From: Candidatus Caldilinea saccharophila
GTDB lineage: Bacteria; Chloroflexota; Anaerolineae; Caldilineales; Caldilineaceae
Direction of reading: 5' to 3'
Length of the DNA: 64,000 nt
Assembly (NCBI GenBank): GCA_016710365.1
Contig: JADJVW010000063.1
Span: forward strand, 186,001-250,000
Made by a program: the position numbers and the translations under genes. Below the pieces are notes generated by a model. The model was not told where the DNA came from, searched no databases, and saw only the letters and a list, made by a program, of their open reading frames with translations. Positions 31,847-41,576 of the stretch are shown piece by piece (position 1 is the first letter of the stretch; each line of letters opens with the position of its first letter).

Positions 31847-32277
31847 TTAGCGAGCGTCGCCTAGAGGGAAAATAAGCTCAACCCATTGCTGCCAGGGAGG
31901 TTTCACCGCCAACCCTGGCAGCGTTGTTTGTTCGGTCGCCGGGATAGCCGCAGGTTCAGGCTGGCCCTCATACACAACGACGGGCAGATCCCTTCCTGCA
32001 CCAGTCCGATGCCATCACGCGCCATGAGCGCCAAATAGTAGGGATCTTGCACGCGTTTGAGTTCTTCCTGGAGATTGGCATTGCGCTGCTGGCTGGCGGT
32101 TACTTGCTGGCGCATCTCGTCCACCGCCTCACGCGTCGCGTCCAGTCTGGAGAGGCGTTCGAAGTACCCCGCCACAAAGATCATACAAAGTGCGACGAGC
32201 AGCAAGATCAACAACCGCGGGTTGCGGCGGCGCTCTCGCTCGGAAGGCTGGCCAAACGGCAAGGGTGGTGTAGTCAT
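31847..32277 (-). CDS. Septum formation initiator (FtsB/DivIC-like), frameshifted C-terminus
   Basis: A short cytoplasmic N-terminus, one membrane helix (LLILLLVALCMIFVAGYF), then a coiled coil (ATREAVDEMRQQVTASQQRN) ending in the family motif DPYYLALMARDGIGLVQEG. This is the FtsB/DivIC type of divisome protein. After one shift near 31988 the frame continues DLPVVVYEG to WQQWVELIFPLGDAR and stops at 31847. The tail is not conserved in the family, so either ending is possible. Confidence 0.8.
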
Positions 32278-32366
32278 AAGTAAGCGTAGTGTATCACGCC
32301 TTGCAGGGAAAAATCAATCCTTATACAAACAAAAAATTTATGTGCAATGAAAAATGCAGGTGTTGA

Positions 32367-32399
32367 ACAAAAAACAGGAGGCTCTTTCGAGCCTCCCTG
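32367..32399 (-). terminator. Terminator directly after tRNA-Leu
   Basis: On the minus strand CAGGGAGGCTC and GAGCCTCCTG flank a GAAA tetraloop, followed by six T. It starts one base after the tRNA. Confidence 0.9.
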
Positions 32400-32483
<84 letters not shown>

Positions 32484-32538
32484 CTATCAATTTTACGTAC
32501 ACAGCTGAGAATAACACGGGTTCAGAAACGTGTCAAAT

Positions 32539-34257
32539 TCATTCAGATGGAACCTGATTCGTAGGAACGCGCCGCGAATCAATATACCAAACATCAAAGT
32601 TGTCGAACCGTTCGGCAGGAGTGTTGAGCGCGCCCACCTCTACATTGTTCACGCGCGTGCTGACGCCGTAGGTGTAGAGAGGATGAAACAGTGGCAAGGA
32701 AGGCAATTCCTCTGCAAAAATGGCCTGGAATTTGGCATACAGCGCGCGCCGTTCGTTTTCATCGGTGGTCTGGCGTGCCGTATCCATCAATTGATCGGCT
32801 TCGGTATTTTGCCAACCGGCGTAATTTTGACCATTGCCCTCGATTTGGCTGCTGTGCCATTGCGGGAAAGGATCGGGATCACCGACCTGGTTCCAGTCCG
32901 TCAGCGCGGCTTCGAACGCGCGCGGCGCCAGGAAATCCGCTACAAGTCCGCTGAAAGGAACCGCTTGCACATCGGCGCGCACCCCGATTTCCGCCCAATC
33001 CGCCGCTAACCGCGTGCCGATCTGTTGATGAAGAGCGTCATCCTTGACGAGCAGAATAAACGAAAGAGGTTTGCCATCTTTGTCGCGCACGCCATCCCCA
33101 TCACTGTCAATCCAGCCTGCTTGATCCAGCAAGGAACGCGCGAGGTCGCGATCAAAGCCATACCGTTTTACATCCGCGGTGTAAGCCCAATGATTAGGCG
33201 AGATCAACCCATCCGCCACAATGCCCTGCCCCGACAGCACTTCGTCGATCAATTGTGCGCGATCAAGGGCGTAGAGCAAGGCTTGCCGCACGGCGACGTT
33301 CTGAAAAAACGGCGCATTGGGGTTATTGACATTCAACAAAATATTTTCGTAACCGAATTCAATCGACGAGAAGGTCTGCACATCATCGCGTGTGGCCGCG
33401 CTGTTGACCTCAGAAGGCAGGAGCGTGCTAAGCCCATCGATCTGTTGTGCATCGAAAGCGGCAACCATGGTGCCATAATCGGGGTAAAAATCAAACTCCA
33501 GCGCCGAGATGTAAGGTGAGGAGCCGGTGTTGAACGGGTTGGGTTCGAGGCGCACATGCTCCGGCGCGGTTTCGACGATACGCATCGGGCCTGCCCCAAT
33601 GGGCGTCTCCGTAAGGGATTTGGTCACCAAATCTTTGGCCGGCGTATCCCCATAAATGTGACGCGGCAGGAGGCCAACGGTGGTCAGATCGATAAAAGGG
33701 GCAAATGGTTGTGGCAATGTGATCTGAATGGTGCGGTCGTCCAGTTTTTCGACGGTTACGCTGCGCCATAACCGCGGCAGCCCCGGAATCTCGGCCAGGG
33801 ATGGATCTTGCAGAATCGAATAGGAAAACACGACGTCGTCCACCGTAAGCGCCTGGCCATCATGCCAGAAAAGATTCGGTTTCAGGCGAAATTGATAGAT
33901 GCGGCCGTCGACTACACTCCAACTTTCAGCCAGGTCGGGCACGATGCGCCCATTTTGCCCCAAACGCATCAGCCCGCGGTAGACCAGGTTGCAGAGATCG
34001 CTGTCAATGTTGTTGCTATTCTGGCACCAAACCGGGTGCAGATATTGCGGCGCCCCGGCGACGCCTTCGCGGAAAACACCGCCGCGGTCAGGGACAAGCA
34101 CGGTCGGCACGGTGTAGGTGGCAAAGCTCAACATGACGACAAGCATGGCAATCGCGGCCAGTGCAATCAAGACGAGCCAGCGCATGTGCTGGGCTAAAGA
34201 TGCAGCCGGCGAAGCCGCGCCAGTCGTTGTTGACTGGAGCGTGGGTGGCATTTGCAT
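32539..34257 (-). CDS. ABC transporter substrate-binding protein, family 5 (peptide/nickel type)
   Basis: A 572-residue extracytoplasmic solute-binding protein. It has an N-terminal membrane anchor (LVLIALAAIAMLVVMLS) rather than a lipobox. Family 5 signatures include GLMRLGQNGRIVPDLAESWS and FRLKPNLFWHDGQALTVDDV. These proteins deliver oligopeptides, nickel or other solutes to an ABC permease. No permease or ATPase genes are adjacent. It lies upstream of tRNA-Leu on the same strand. Substrate not predictable. Confidence 0.9.
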   Translation of the reverse strand: MQMPPTLQSTTTGAASPAASLAQHMRWLVLIALAAIAMLVVMLSFATYTVPTVLVPDRGGVFREGVAGAPQYLHPVWCQNSNNIDSDLCNLVYRGLMRLGQNGRIVPDLAESWSVVDGRIYQFRLKPNLFWHDGQALTVDDVVFSYSILQDPSLAEIPGLPRLWRSVTVEKLDDRTIQITLPQPFAPFIDLTTVGLLPRHIYGDTPAKDLVTKSLTETPIGAGPMRIVETAPEHVRLEPNPFNTGSSPYISALEFDFYPDYGTMVAAFDAQQIDGLSTLLPSEVNSAATRDDVQTFSSIEFGYENILLNVNNPNAPFFQNVAVRQALLYALDRAQLIDEVLSGQGIVADGLISPNHWAYTADVKRYGFDRDLARSLLDQAGWIDSDGDGVRDKDGKPLSFILLVKDDALHQQIGTRLAADWAEIGVRADVQAVPFSGLVADFLAPRAFEAALTDWNQVGDPDPFPQWHSSQIEGNGQNYAGWQNTEADQLMDTARQTTDENERRALYAKFQAIFAEELPSLPLFHPLYTYGVSTRVNNVEVGALNTPAERFDNFDVWYIDSRRVPTNQVPSE

Positions 34258-34329
34258 GGGAAGAATTAGGTGGCGATAAGGAGGGAACAGGAGTTCTCCC
34301 GTTCCCTGTTCAAGTGGGCGGAGCTTCGC

Positions 34330-34554
34330 TTAGCCAATCATCACGGTGACGAGGCAGAGCAGGAGGAAAACGCTCGTCAACACAAAGGTCAACTGCCACA
34401 AAGTTTTCTCAATGCCACGACGCGTGCGATAGATATCGCTGCCGCCAAACACCGCACCAAGCCCTGCGCCAGTTTGCCCCTGGATAATGACCACAGAAAT
34501 CAGGGCGATCGCAACGATGTTCATGGCGATCATCATAAAAGTCGTAATATTCAT
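34330..34554 (-). CDS. secG: Preprotein translocase subunit SecG
   Basis: A 74-residue protein with two membrane helices (NIVAIALISVVIIQGQTGAG and LTFVLTSVFLLLCLVTV) separated by the conserved cytoplasmic GLGAVFGGSD loop. SecG assists SecYE in protein export. It is followed by the solute-binding protein gene on the same strand. Confidence 0.93.
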   Translation of the reverse strand: MNITTFMMIAMNIVAIALISVVIIQGQTGAGLGAVFGGSDIYRTRRGIEKTLWQLTFVLTSVFLLLCLVTVMIG

Positions 34555-34616
34555 GGAGTCCTACCTCATTAGATCGGCTAAAATAAATAGCGGGCCCACA
34601 AGACGCGCCGTCGCAA

Positions 34617-34645
34617 AGTATATCAAGCCCCAGACATGACGCCAA
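34617..34645 (-). promoter_or_regulatory. Possible promoter of secG
   Basis: Minus-strand TTGGCG and TATACT are 17 bp apart, about 65 bp upstream of the secG start. Consensus-based prediction. Confidence 0.45.
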
Positions 34646-34708
34646 ATTCCATGCCGATTGAAGCCGGCGCAACCGCGGACGGCGACAAGCTTTGGGACGT
34701 TTGAGCAA

Positions 34709-34740
34709 ACAAAACCCGGCAGGCGTTTACCTTGCCGGGT
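34709..34740 (-). terminator. Terminator of tatA
   Basis: ACCCGGCA...TGCCGGGT forms a stem with one bulge, and the minus strand then runs into TTTTG. It lies about 130 bp after the tatA stop, between tatA and secG. Confidence 0.65.
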
Positions 34741-34871
34741 CAAAACTTGAGCCAGACCCTAAAGCAATCCCAAAGGCAGCGTTAGCCGATAGCTGTGGGC
34801 TAATCAAAGCGACCAGAGCAAAATGTCCTGCCGTACTGCAGGACCACAAACGCAAGCTGATCTACCAGAAG

Positions 34872-35090
34872 CTATGCGTGAGGGACGGAAGTATCGCTGG
34901 TAATGACTGGCTGCTCAGCAACATCGGTCTGTGGCTTCTTTTGAGCATCGACGCCCGACTCTTTGCGAAACTCGCGAATGCCTTTGCCCACTGCACCAAA
35001 TACTTCTGGCAGCTTGCCGACGCCGAACAGCATGGTGACGATCACCAGGATCAAGATCAATTCTACAGGGCCAAAATTAAATGGCAGCAT
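34872..35090 (-). CDS. tatA: Twin-arginine translocase subunit TatA/TatE
   Basis: A 72-residue protein with one N-terminal helix (GPVELILILVIVTMLFG), the conserved FGVGKLPEVFGAVGKGIREF hinge/amphipathic segment and a polar tail. TatA forms the protein-conducting part of the Tat system. An AAGGAG box precedes the ATG. tatC is not nearby. Confidence 0.92.
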   Translation of the reverse strand: MLPFNFGPVELILILVIVTMLFGVGKLPEVFGAVGKGIREFRKESGVDAQKKPQTDVAEQPVITSDTSVPHA

Positions 35091-35258
35091 GTTCGTTCTC
35101 CTTGAAATCTAACACGTGGTGCGCTCTAGTTTGGCGCTGATCTGTGTCTGGCGTCCATTATAGCACGCCAGGCGATCTGTGCAAGTAGGAAACAATGCGC
35201 GCGAGCTGGCGTTGCAAAGTCATCGCAAAAACAACCGCTTGTGCTAAAATACGATTCT

Positions 35259-37061
35259 ATGTTGACGGAATTACGCATCCAAAATTTCGCGATTATCGAT
35301 GAGTTGCGGCTCGAATTCGGCCCTGGCCTCAACATCCTCACCGGTGAAACGGGGGCCGGCAAGTCGATCATTATCGATGCCGTCGGGCTGTTGTTGGGTG
35401 ACCGCGCGGCTACAGAATGGGTGCGCACCGGCGCGGATCTGGCCAGCATTGAAGCGACATTTACGCTGCCTGCCGACGCCGAACGCGCCGCCGCCATCCA
35501 GACGCTGCTGGAAGCGGAAGGGCTGGAGGATACGGACAGCCCGCAATGGGTCATGTTGAGCCGTGAAGTGCGGCTGAACGGGCGCGACGTCTGCCGCATC
35601 AACGGGCGCAGTGTGAGCCTGCAATTGCTCAGCGACATCGCCGGGTTGCTGGTGGATGTACACGGGCAAGGGGAGCACCTCGGTCTGCTGCGTCCCAAAA
35701 CGCATCTGCACCTCCTGGATCATTACGGCGGGTTGCTCTCCTTGCGGACACAAAGCGCCGAGCGCGCCGCCGAACTGCGGCGCATCCGCAGCGAATTGCA
35801 GCGTCTGCGCCAGGACGCGCGCATGATTGCCCAGCGCCTGGATCTGTTGAGCTTTCAGGTGGACGAGATTTCCGTGGCCCAACTCCGGCCGGGCGAGGAC
35901 GCAGAATTGGAATCGGAGCGACGCAGGCTAGGCAACGCCGAAGCGCTGACCAGTCTGGCGCAGGCCGCGTCTGGGATGCTCAGCCAGGGCGATGGCGAAC
36001 TGCCCGGCGCCATCGACATGGTCAGCGAGGCAGTTGGCCGGCTGGAGAAACTGGCGCGCATCGACCCCGACATGACGCAGCAGGCCAACGAAGGGCAGGC
36101 GCTGATCGAGCAATTGAGCGATCTCGCCCGCACGCTGCAAGATTACGCCGATTCGCTGGAGTTCAACCCAGAGCGCCTGGCCGAAGTCGAAGAGCGGCTG
36201 GAGTCGATCGCGGGGTTGAAGCGCAAGTACGGCGACACGATCGAACAGATCAATGCCTATGGTGAAAAGGCGCGCCGCGAATTGGAAGATCTCGGCAACT
36301 GGGAAGCCAAGACAGCGGACCTGGAGCGCCAGGAGGATGATCTGCTGCGCCGCGTAGGAAAGCTGGGCGCTGAGTTGAGCCGCAAACGCCAGGAGGCGGG
36401 CGAAGCGCTTGCGCGTCAGGTCGAACAGGAGCTGGCCGATTTGAAGATGGTGCGCGCACGCTTTGGCGTTTCCATCGCGCAAAGCGAGCGCGCGGACGGC
36501 GCATATTTGCCCGATGGGCGTCGCGTCGCCTTCGACAGCACCGGCGTCGATCAGGTTGAATTCCTGATCAGCGCCAATCCGGGCGAGCCGCTCAAACCCA
36601 TGGCGCGCGTTGCCTCCGGCGGCGAGACCGCGCGACTGATGCTGGCGCTCAAAAGCACGCTTGCCCACGCCGACGCCACACCTACGCTGATCTTCGACGA
36701 GATTGACCAGGGCATCGGCGGACGCATTGGCGCCATCGTCGGGCAGAAGCTGTGGCGGCTGACCGGCGCCGGTGCAGGCAGCGTCAACGGCGCCATGCCT
36801 GCCGCACATCAAGTGCTCTGCATCACGCATCTGCCGCAACTTGCGGCGTTTGGCGACCATCACTACACCGTCGATAAGCAGATTCTGATGCAAGGCGAGG
36901 AAGAGCGCACCCACACGATCGTGCGCACACTTGCCAGCAGGGAGCGCGTGCAGGAGTTGATGCAGATGCTCGGCGCGCACAGTGAGGCGGGCCAGCGCTC
37001 GGTGGAGGATATGCTCAGCGAGGTCGCACAGGTGAAGCAAGGCGCACGCGTGCTCCACTAG
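35259..37061 (+). CDS. recN: DNA repair ATPase RecN
   Basis: An SMC-like protein of 600 residues with Walker A GETGAGKS near the N-terminus. Central coiled coils (about residues 155-380) are followed by the signature VASGGETARLMLALK and Walker B TLIFDEIDQGIGG. RecN acts early in double-strand break repair. The family opening LRIQNFAIIDELRLEF fixes the start. No strong ribosome site is seen. Confidence 0.95.
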   Translation: MLTELRIQNFAIIDELRLEFGPGLNILTGETGAGKSIIIDAVGLLLGDRAATEWVRTGADLASIEATFTLPADAERAAAIQTLLEAEGLEDTDSPQWVMLSREVRLNGRDVCRINGRSVSLQLLSDIAGLLVDVHGQGEHLGLLRPKTHLHLLDHYGGLLSLRTQSAERAAELRRIRSELQRLRQDARMIAQRLDLLSFQVDEISVAQLRPGEDAELESERRRLGNAEALTSLAQAASGMLSQGDGELPGAIDMVSEAVGRLEKLARIDPDMTQQANEGQALIEQLSDLARTLQDYADSLEFNPERLAEVEERLESIAGLKRKYGDTIEQINAYGEKARRELEDLGNWEAKTADLERQEDDLLRRVGKLGAELSRKRQEAGEALARQVEQELADLKMVRARFGVSIAQSERADGAYLPDGRRVAFDSTGVDQVEFLISANPGEPLKPMARVASGGETARLMLALKSTLAHADATPTLIFDEIDQGIGGRIGAIVGQKLWRLTGAGAGSVNGAMPAAHQVLCITHLPQLAAFGDHHYTVDKQILMQGEEERTHTIVRTLASRERVQELMQMLGAHSEAGQRSVEDMLSEVAQVKQGARVLH

Positions 37062-37096
37062 TGGGTCGTTTGTTTTGATGGTACCCTTTTTGCGTA

Positions 37097-37229
37097 GGTC
37101 ACGCTGGTAGTGTGACGTAGCTCGTTGATGCAACATGCCGGGCGAGCAACATGTCGGGCTGGTAGCCCGACCTACGAATGACTAATCGCAACACGTCGGG
37201 CTGGTAGTCCGACCTACGGATGACTAATA
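37097..37229. repeat. REP-like palindromic repeats (two 42-bp tandem units plus one variant)
   Basis: Units at 37146-37187 and 37188-37229 each contain the palindrome gtcgggctggtagyccgac followed by ctacgratgactaat. A third, diverged hairpin (gtcacgctggtagtgtgac) lies just before them. They fill the gap between recN and the methyltransferase. Confidence 0.85.
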
Positions 37230-37285
37230 GCTGCGCAGAAACTTTTGGGTGGCTTAACCAGATAGTAATCAGTACGACGATGCTC

Positions 37286-38143
37286 ATGACGACGAACACT
37301 TGGCGTAAATACCTGACCGACTACAACGAAGGATTGGGGCTTGTCTACGAGCGCTTCGTTCTCAACGATTTTCTTGAGCGGCTGCGCCAGACCTACGCCA
37401 TTCGCTCGGTGCTGGAAGCGCCCCTCTACGGCATGGCGGGCGTCAGCGGCATCAACGATGTCGCGCTGGCGCGCGCCGGCGTGCAGGTGACAATGGTGGA
37501 CGACGCGCCCGAACGCATTGAGGGCGTGCAGCGCATCTGGGCGGAGGATTTACGCTTGCCGGCAGATCTGGTCTGCATCGACCCGAGCGCGTGGGGCCGG
37601 CTCCCCTTCCCCGACCGCAGCTTTGACCTGACCTGGCAGTGGGCGGGTCTCTGGTATATCGCAGACCCAGCCGCGCTGCTGCGCGAGCTGGTGCGCACCA
37701 GCCGCAACCTGGTCTTTGTCGCCATGCCCAACAACATCCAGGTTGGCTACTGGATGCGCAAGCTGGTCATCGACCGCGACTTTTTCGCCACCCACGATGA
37801 AACCTGGACCGACATTGGCCGGATTCGCCGTATCTTGGAGGCGGCCGGAGTGGAAATCATCGAGGAAGGCGTGCTCGACACGCCGCCCTGGCCCGACACA
37901 GTGATGCCCGCCAACGAAGTGCTCAAGCGCTTAGGCATCCGCAGCCAGGCGCTGGAGGAGCAGTTTACGGGCGAGGGCTGGCGCTGGAGCACCATGGCCT
38001 ATTACCTGGGCCAGGAGCCGGACTTGCGTGCACGGGTCATGCAGTACGCCTGGCTCGATCACGCGCCGCTGCCGTGGCAGATCAAGGCAATTTGGGCGCA
38101 TCACCGCTATCTGGTCGGACGCGTAACGAAGGGCGCCGGCTAA
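37286..38143 (+). CDS. SAM-dependent methyltransferase-like protein
   Basis: The central part has the methyltransferase order. An early acidic block (VTMVDDAPERI) stands in for the SAM-binding acid, followed by LPFPDRSFDLTWQWAGLWYI and LLRELVRTSRNLVFVAMPNN. The glycine-rich motif I is weak (LEAPLYGMAGVSGIND). Substrate unknown. Start options are ATG 37280 or 37286, and a longer start at 37220 would fall in the repeat. Cytoplasmic. Confidence 0.65.
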   Translation: MTTNTWRKYLTDYNEGLGLVYERFVLNDFLERLRQTYAIRSVLEAPLYGMAGVSGINDVALARAGVQVTMVDDAPERIEGVQRIWAEDLRLPADLVCIDPSAWGRLPFPDRSFDLTWQWAGLWYIADPAALLRELVRTSRNLVFVAMPNNIQVGYWMRKLVIDRDFFATHDETWTDIGRIRRILEAAGVEIIEEGVLDTPPWPDTVMPANEVLKRLGIRSQALEEQFTGEGWRWSTMAYYLGQEPDLRARVMQYAWLDHAPLPWQIKAIWAHHRYLVGRVTKGAG

Positions 38144-38206
38144 ATCGCAGCGTCCTGATGTGGAGCAGCCTTTGACGCAGAGCCGCAGCAATACAGATGT
38201 CCGCAG

Positions 38207-39686
38207 CAATACCTTCGCCAGTCTATGGTTGAGTGATAAGAGCTTGAGTCGAGTGAATTGCGCCCATGCTGGCAACATAGTGAAGGATGGCAGCAATAAT
38301 ATTCGGATTGGGTGGTTCGGGAAGCAATTCAATGGTTGCGTGGACATATCTACGACCACGGAAGAACGCTTTCAAATCCAAAACACCAGCGTCGGGATGT
38401 GACCTGCGAAAATCGGCAAGCTGGCGATGAGAAAGATTAACCATGAAGAGCGAAAGGTTGACTGCATTGGTGACGGGAGTCTCTTTGATGGTCATGAAGT
38501 CCTCCATGCCCCAGAATTGTTTAGCGTCGCGGAAGTTGAACTCGATTTGGAAGCGCAGGCGATAGTAGTGAATCAGGGTATCGTGTGTGAGTTTGAGATC
38601 ACTGCTGAAAAGCACCGCATGTGCGCGGACGCCACTCTCCAGATTGGTTTTGACCAGGATCACGACATTGAGTGGGTCGGCAAAGCACTCGTGCAACATC
38701 GTGGCTTGGTAAACATCAGTGCGAATCCCCTTGTCCTGACCGGTCGCCATCTGATAACGCTCTGGAATGGCCTGATAATCGAGCTTGTCGCCAGAGCGAC
38801 GACGGGGCCAGACTTCTTCTGTTCACCCTTGTACTCGAAGTAGAGCGCCGAATCGTGACGCAGTTTCGAGATCAGGTGCAACCCCAGACTTTGCTGCACC
38901 ATCTGACAAACGTTGTTGTTGCCGAAATGACCATCCAGCACCAGATAGGTGAGGGGGAAGAGTCCACCAATCAGTTCCAACAACTTCTTGACCAGTCGCT
39001 CCATCATTCTCAGTTCGCCGTTCCATTCAACGTGACGTTTGTCTTTATTCTTGCTGCCTTTGGGACGTCCCGCCTTGCGCTTGCCTCCCTTTGGATTCTT
39101 CTTCGCTGCGCTTTTCTTGGTCGCACGCTGCTTCGCTTTCGCTGGACCGTCCGTCTCTGCGTGCTTAACCACTTGCTCCGTCAGCAGCGGATGGGAAACA
39201 GCATCACTCACACTGACCAGAGAAAGGGTGAAGAAGCTGACCCCAGCGATGGGCTTGTTGTAGATCGACGAGAAAAAAACGGTGCAACCCGTGTGTCTTC
39301 TTTCCGGCTTTGCTGACCACGCTCTCGTCGCCAACAACCAGATACACCTCATCAGGTTGGAACAGGTGGGTGCGGAAGAACAGCCAACTCATCTGCGCCC
39401 ACGGCAGCACTGTATTGAACCAACGCTGCACTGTCCGGTAGCTGCCACCCTCTCCGTCCAGCGCGAAATACCCAACATCGTCACACGACCGGTCATTGCC
39501 AACATCGCGGCGATGATTCGTCCCAACTGACGTGTCGCTGTCTGATTCTGACATTGGTCCAAGCATTGAAGCAGTGCGATAATCTCGATCATGAGCGGTT
39601 CTGTCTGATAGGAATTCCACTTTTGTCGGTGATAAGCCTATCCTACACGACCGCTCTATCTTTCCCCTTTTTTGGCGAAGGTATTG
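38207..39686. mobile_element. Insertion sequence, IS4-superfamily type
   Basis: The element of about 1480 bp is bounded by 14-bp perfect inverted repeats (CAATACCTTCGCCA at 38207-38220 and its reverse complement at 39673-39686). It holds one transposase gene on the minus strand. No target duplication is clear in the flanks. It lies in the gap between a methyltransferase gene and pgm, with a piece of the 'cgcag' repeat at its left edge. Confidence 0.85.
38223..39592 (-). CDS. IS4-type DDE transposase, three frameshifts
   Basis: The catalytic signature YRLRFQIEFNFRDAK fits the IS4 pattern Y-(2)-R-(3)-E-(6)-K. The earlier acidic residues lie in VVGDESVVSKAGKKTHG and YLVLDGHFGNNN. A basic, lysine-rich insertion sits between. 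Breaks lie near 39470, near 39273 (a run of seven T on the coding strand) and near 38807 (a C-run missing one base). With these repaired the protein is about 455 residues. Whether the copy is active cannot be told; the run of seven T could also be a real slippage site. Confidence 0.8.
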
Positions 39687-39775
39687 ACGCACCACACAAA
39701 AGAGGACACGTGTCACGTGTAATCGTCTTTGCCCTCCGTATTATATTTAATGAGAAATAGTGAAGGAGAAAGATC

Positions 39776-41422
39776 ATGGTGAGCCAACTGGCCGGCAAAC
39801 CAGCGCCGCGTGCCTTGTTAGAAAATATTCCACGTCTGATTTCGGCGTATTACACGCATCTTCCCGATGTCGAAAATCCGGCGCATCAAGTGGCGTTTGG
39901 CACGTCAGGCCATCGCGGGTCGTCGCTGCGCAACTCCTTCAACGAGCAGCACATTCTCGCCATCAGCCAGGCGATCTGCGATTACCGGCGCCAAGAAGGC
40001 ATCGACGGGCCGCTCTTCCTGGGCATGGACACACACGCGCTGTCCGAGCCGGCGATGGTCACCGCCGTGGAAGTTCTGGCCGCCAACGACATTGAGCTTG
40101 TCATCCAGGCTGGTATGGGCTACACGCCGACGCCCGTCATTTCGCACGCCATTTTGACCTATAATCGCGGTCGTCACGCGCATCTGGCGGACGGCATCGT
40201 CATCACGCCATCGCACAATCCACCCGACGACGGCGGCTTCAAGTACAATCCGCCCAGCGGCGGGCCGGCCGATACGGCCATCACCAAGCAGATCGAACGC
40301 CGCGCCAACGAACTGCTGCGCGAAGGGCTGCGCTCGGTCAAACGCATGAACTGGTGTGCAGCCAAAGTGTCGCCCAATACACACGAGTACGACTTCGTGA
40401 TCGACTATGTCAACGATCTAAAGGACGTGCTGGACTTCGATGCAATTACCAACGCGGGCTTGAAGATCGGCGTCGATCCGATGGGCGGCGCCAGCGTCGA
40501 ATATTGGGCGCCCATCGCTGAGACCTATGGCATCGACCTGCAGGTGGTCAACGACGCCATCGACCCCACCTTTCGCTTCATGAGCGTCGACCACGACGGC
40601 AAGATTCGCATGGACTGTTCGTCACCTTACGCCATGGCGAATCTGATCGGCCTCAAGGATCGCTTCGACATTGCCTTTGGCAACGACCCCGATGCAGACC
40701 GACACGGCATTGTCACGCGCAGCGCTGGCCTGCTTAACCCCAATCATTACCTGGCGGTGGCCGTAAACTATCTCTTCCAGCATCGACCCGGCTGGCGTCC
40801 CGACGCTGCCATCGGCAAGACGCTCGTCTCAAGCTCGATGATCGACCGCGTGGCAAAGAGCTTAGGCCGAACGCTGGCCGAAGTGCCCGTGGGCTTCAAG
40901 TTCTTTGTGGACGGCTTGCTCAGCGGCGATTTTGGCTTTGGCGGTGAAGAAAGTGCAGGCGCCTCGTTCCTGCGCCGGCGCGGCACCGTCTGGACGACCG
41001 ATAAGGACGGCCTCACACTTAGCCTGCTGGCGGCGGAGATCACCGCGATCACGGGCAAGGATCCGGGTGAGCACTATCAGGAGTTGGAAGCGCGCTTTGG
41101 ACGCTCCTTCTACGAGCGCATCGATGCGCCAGCCACGCGCGAGCAGAAGGCCATCCTCGCCGACCTGTCGCCGGAAAAAATCAGCGCGACCACCCTGGCA
41201 GGTGAAGCGATCACCGCCCGTCTGACGCGTGCGCCCTACAACCAGGCGCCGATCGGCGGCTTGAAGGTCGTCACCGAGAACGGTTGGTTTGCGGCGCGAC
41301 CGTCGGGCACCGAGGACATCTACAAGATCTACGCCGAAAGCTTCATCAGCGAGGACCATCTGCATCAGATCCAGGCGGAAGCGCAACAGATCGTCAGCGA
41401 TGCGTTGCAGGAAGCAAAGTGA
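39776..41422 (+). CDS. pgm: Phosphoglucomutase (alpha-D-glucose phosphate-specific)
   Basis: All four active-site regions are present. These are the phosphoserine loop ITPSHNPPDDGGFKYN, the metal loop GNDPDADRHG, the sugar loop GGEESAGASFLRR and the phosphate loop ARPSGTEDIYKIYAES. The enzyme interconverts glucose 1-phosphate and glucose 6-phosphate. Length (548 residues) is standard. The ATG follows a GAAGGAGA box. It supplies glucose 1-phosphate for nucleotide sugars, relevant to the epimerase and glycosyltransferases in this window. Confidence 0.95.
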   Translation: MVSQLAGKPAPRALLENIPRLISAYYTHLPDVENPAHQVAFGTSGHRGSSLRNSFNEQHILAISQAICDYRRQEGIDGPLFLGMDTHALSEPAMVTAVEVLAANDIELVIQAGMGYTPTPVISHAILTYNRGRHAHLADGIVITPSHNPPDDGGFKYNPPSGGPADTAITKQIERRANELLREGLRSVKRMNWCAAKVSPNTHEYDFVIDYVNDLKDVLDFDAITNAGLKIGVDPMGGASVEYWAPIAETYGIDLQVVNDAIDPTFRFMSVDHDGKIRMDCSSPYAMANLIGLKDRFDIAFGNDPDADRHGIVTRSAGLLNPNHYLAVAVNYLFQHRPGWRPDAAIGKTLVSSSMIDRVAKSLGRTLAEVPVGFKFFVDGLLSGDFGFGGEESAGASFLRRRGTVWTTDKDGLTLSLLAAEITAITGKDPGEHYQELEARFGRSFYERIDAPATREQKAILADLSPEKISATTLAGEAITARLTRAPYNQAPIGGLKVVTENGWFAARPSGTEDIYKIYAESFISEDHLHQIQAEAQQIVSDALQEAK

Positions 41423-41509
41423 AGCCAGCCATGTCCGAGATGCAGCAGGAAAGTGAAATGGCGGCGTAGAAATCTGCGCCGTAAAATAATAAACAAGCAA
41501 GGATCGCTT

Positions 41510-41542
41510 GATGTGGCGTGCAGACGATTTGCACGCCACATC
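41510..41542 (+). other. Perfect 13-bp stem hairpin between pgm and the CoA-transferase gene
   Basis: GATGTGGCGTGCA and its exact reverse complement are separated by seven bases. No T-tract follows. It may be a 5' UTR structure or a processing site for the following gene, which starts 35 bp downstream. Confidence 0.7.
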
Positions 41543-41576
41543 GGCGATAACCGGAAGGGAAAATCGAGAATTACTT

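Noticed and set aside
34555..34700. Possible second tRNA or small RNA between secG and tatA
   Set aside because: No cloverleaf could be formed; only a promoter-like pair and a terminator were found.
35928..37136. 402-codon frame opposite recN
   Set aside because: It has the composition expected from a complement of a GC-rich gene, while RecN is full length and conserved on the other strand.
38144..38206. Target-site duplication of the IS
   Set aside because: The bases flanking the two ends (ccgcag and acgcac) do not match, so I could not support a duplication.
39706..39720. Palindrome acacgtgtcacgtgt near the IS end taken as an operator
   Set aside because: It is short and lies next to the IS border and upstream of pgm, with no second copy. 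A chance palindrome cannot be excluded.
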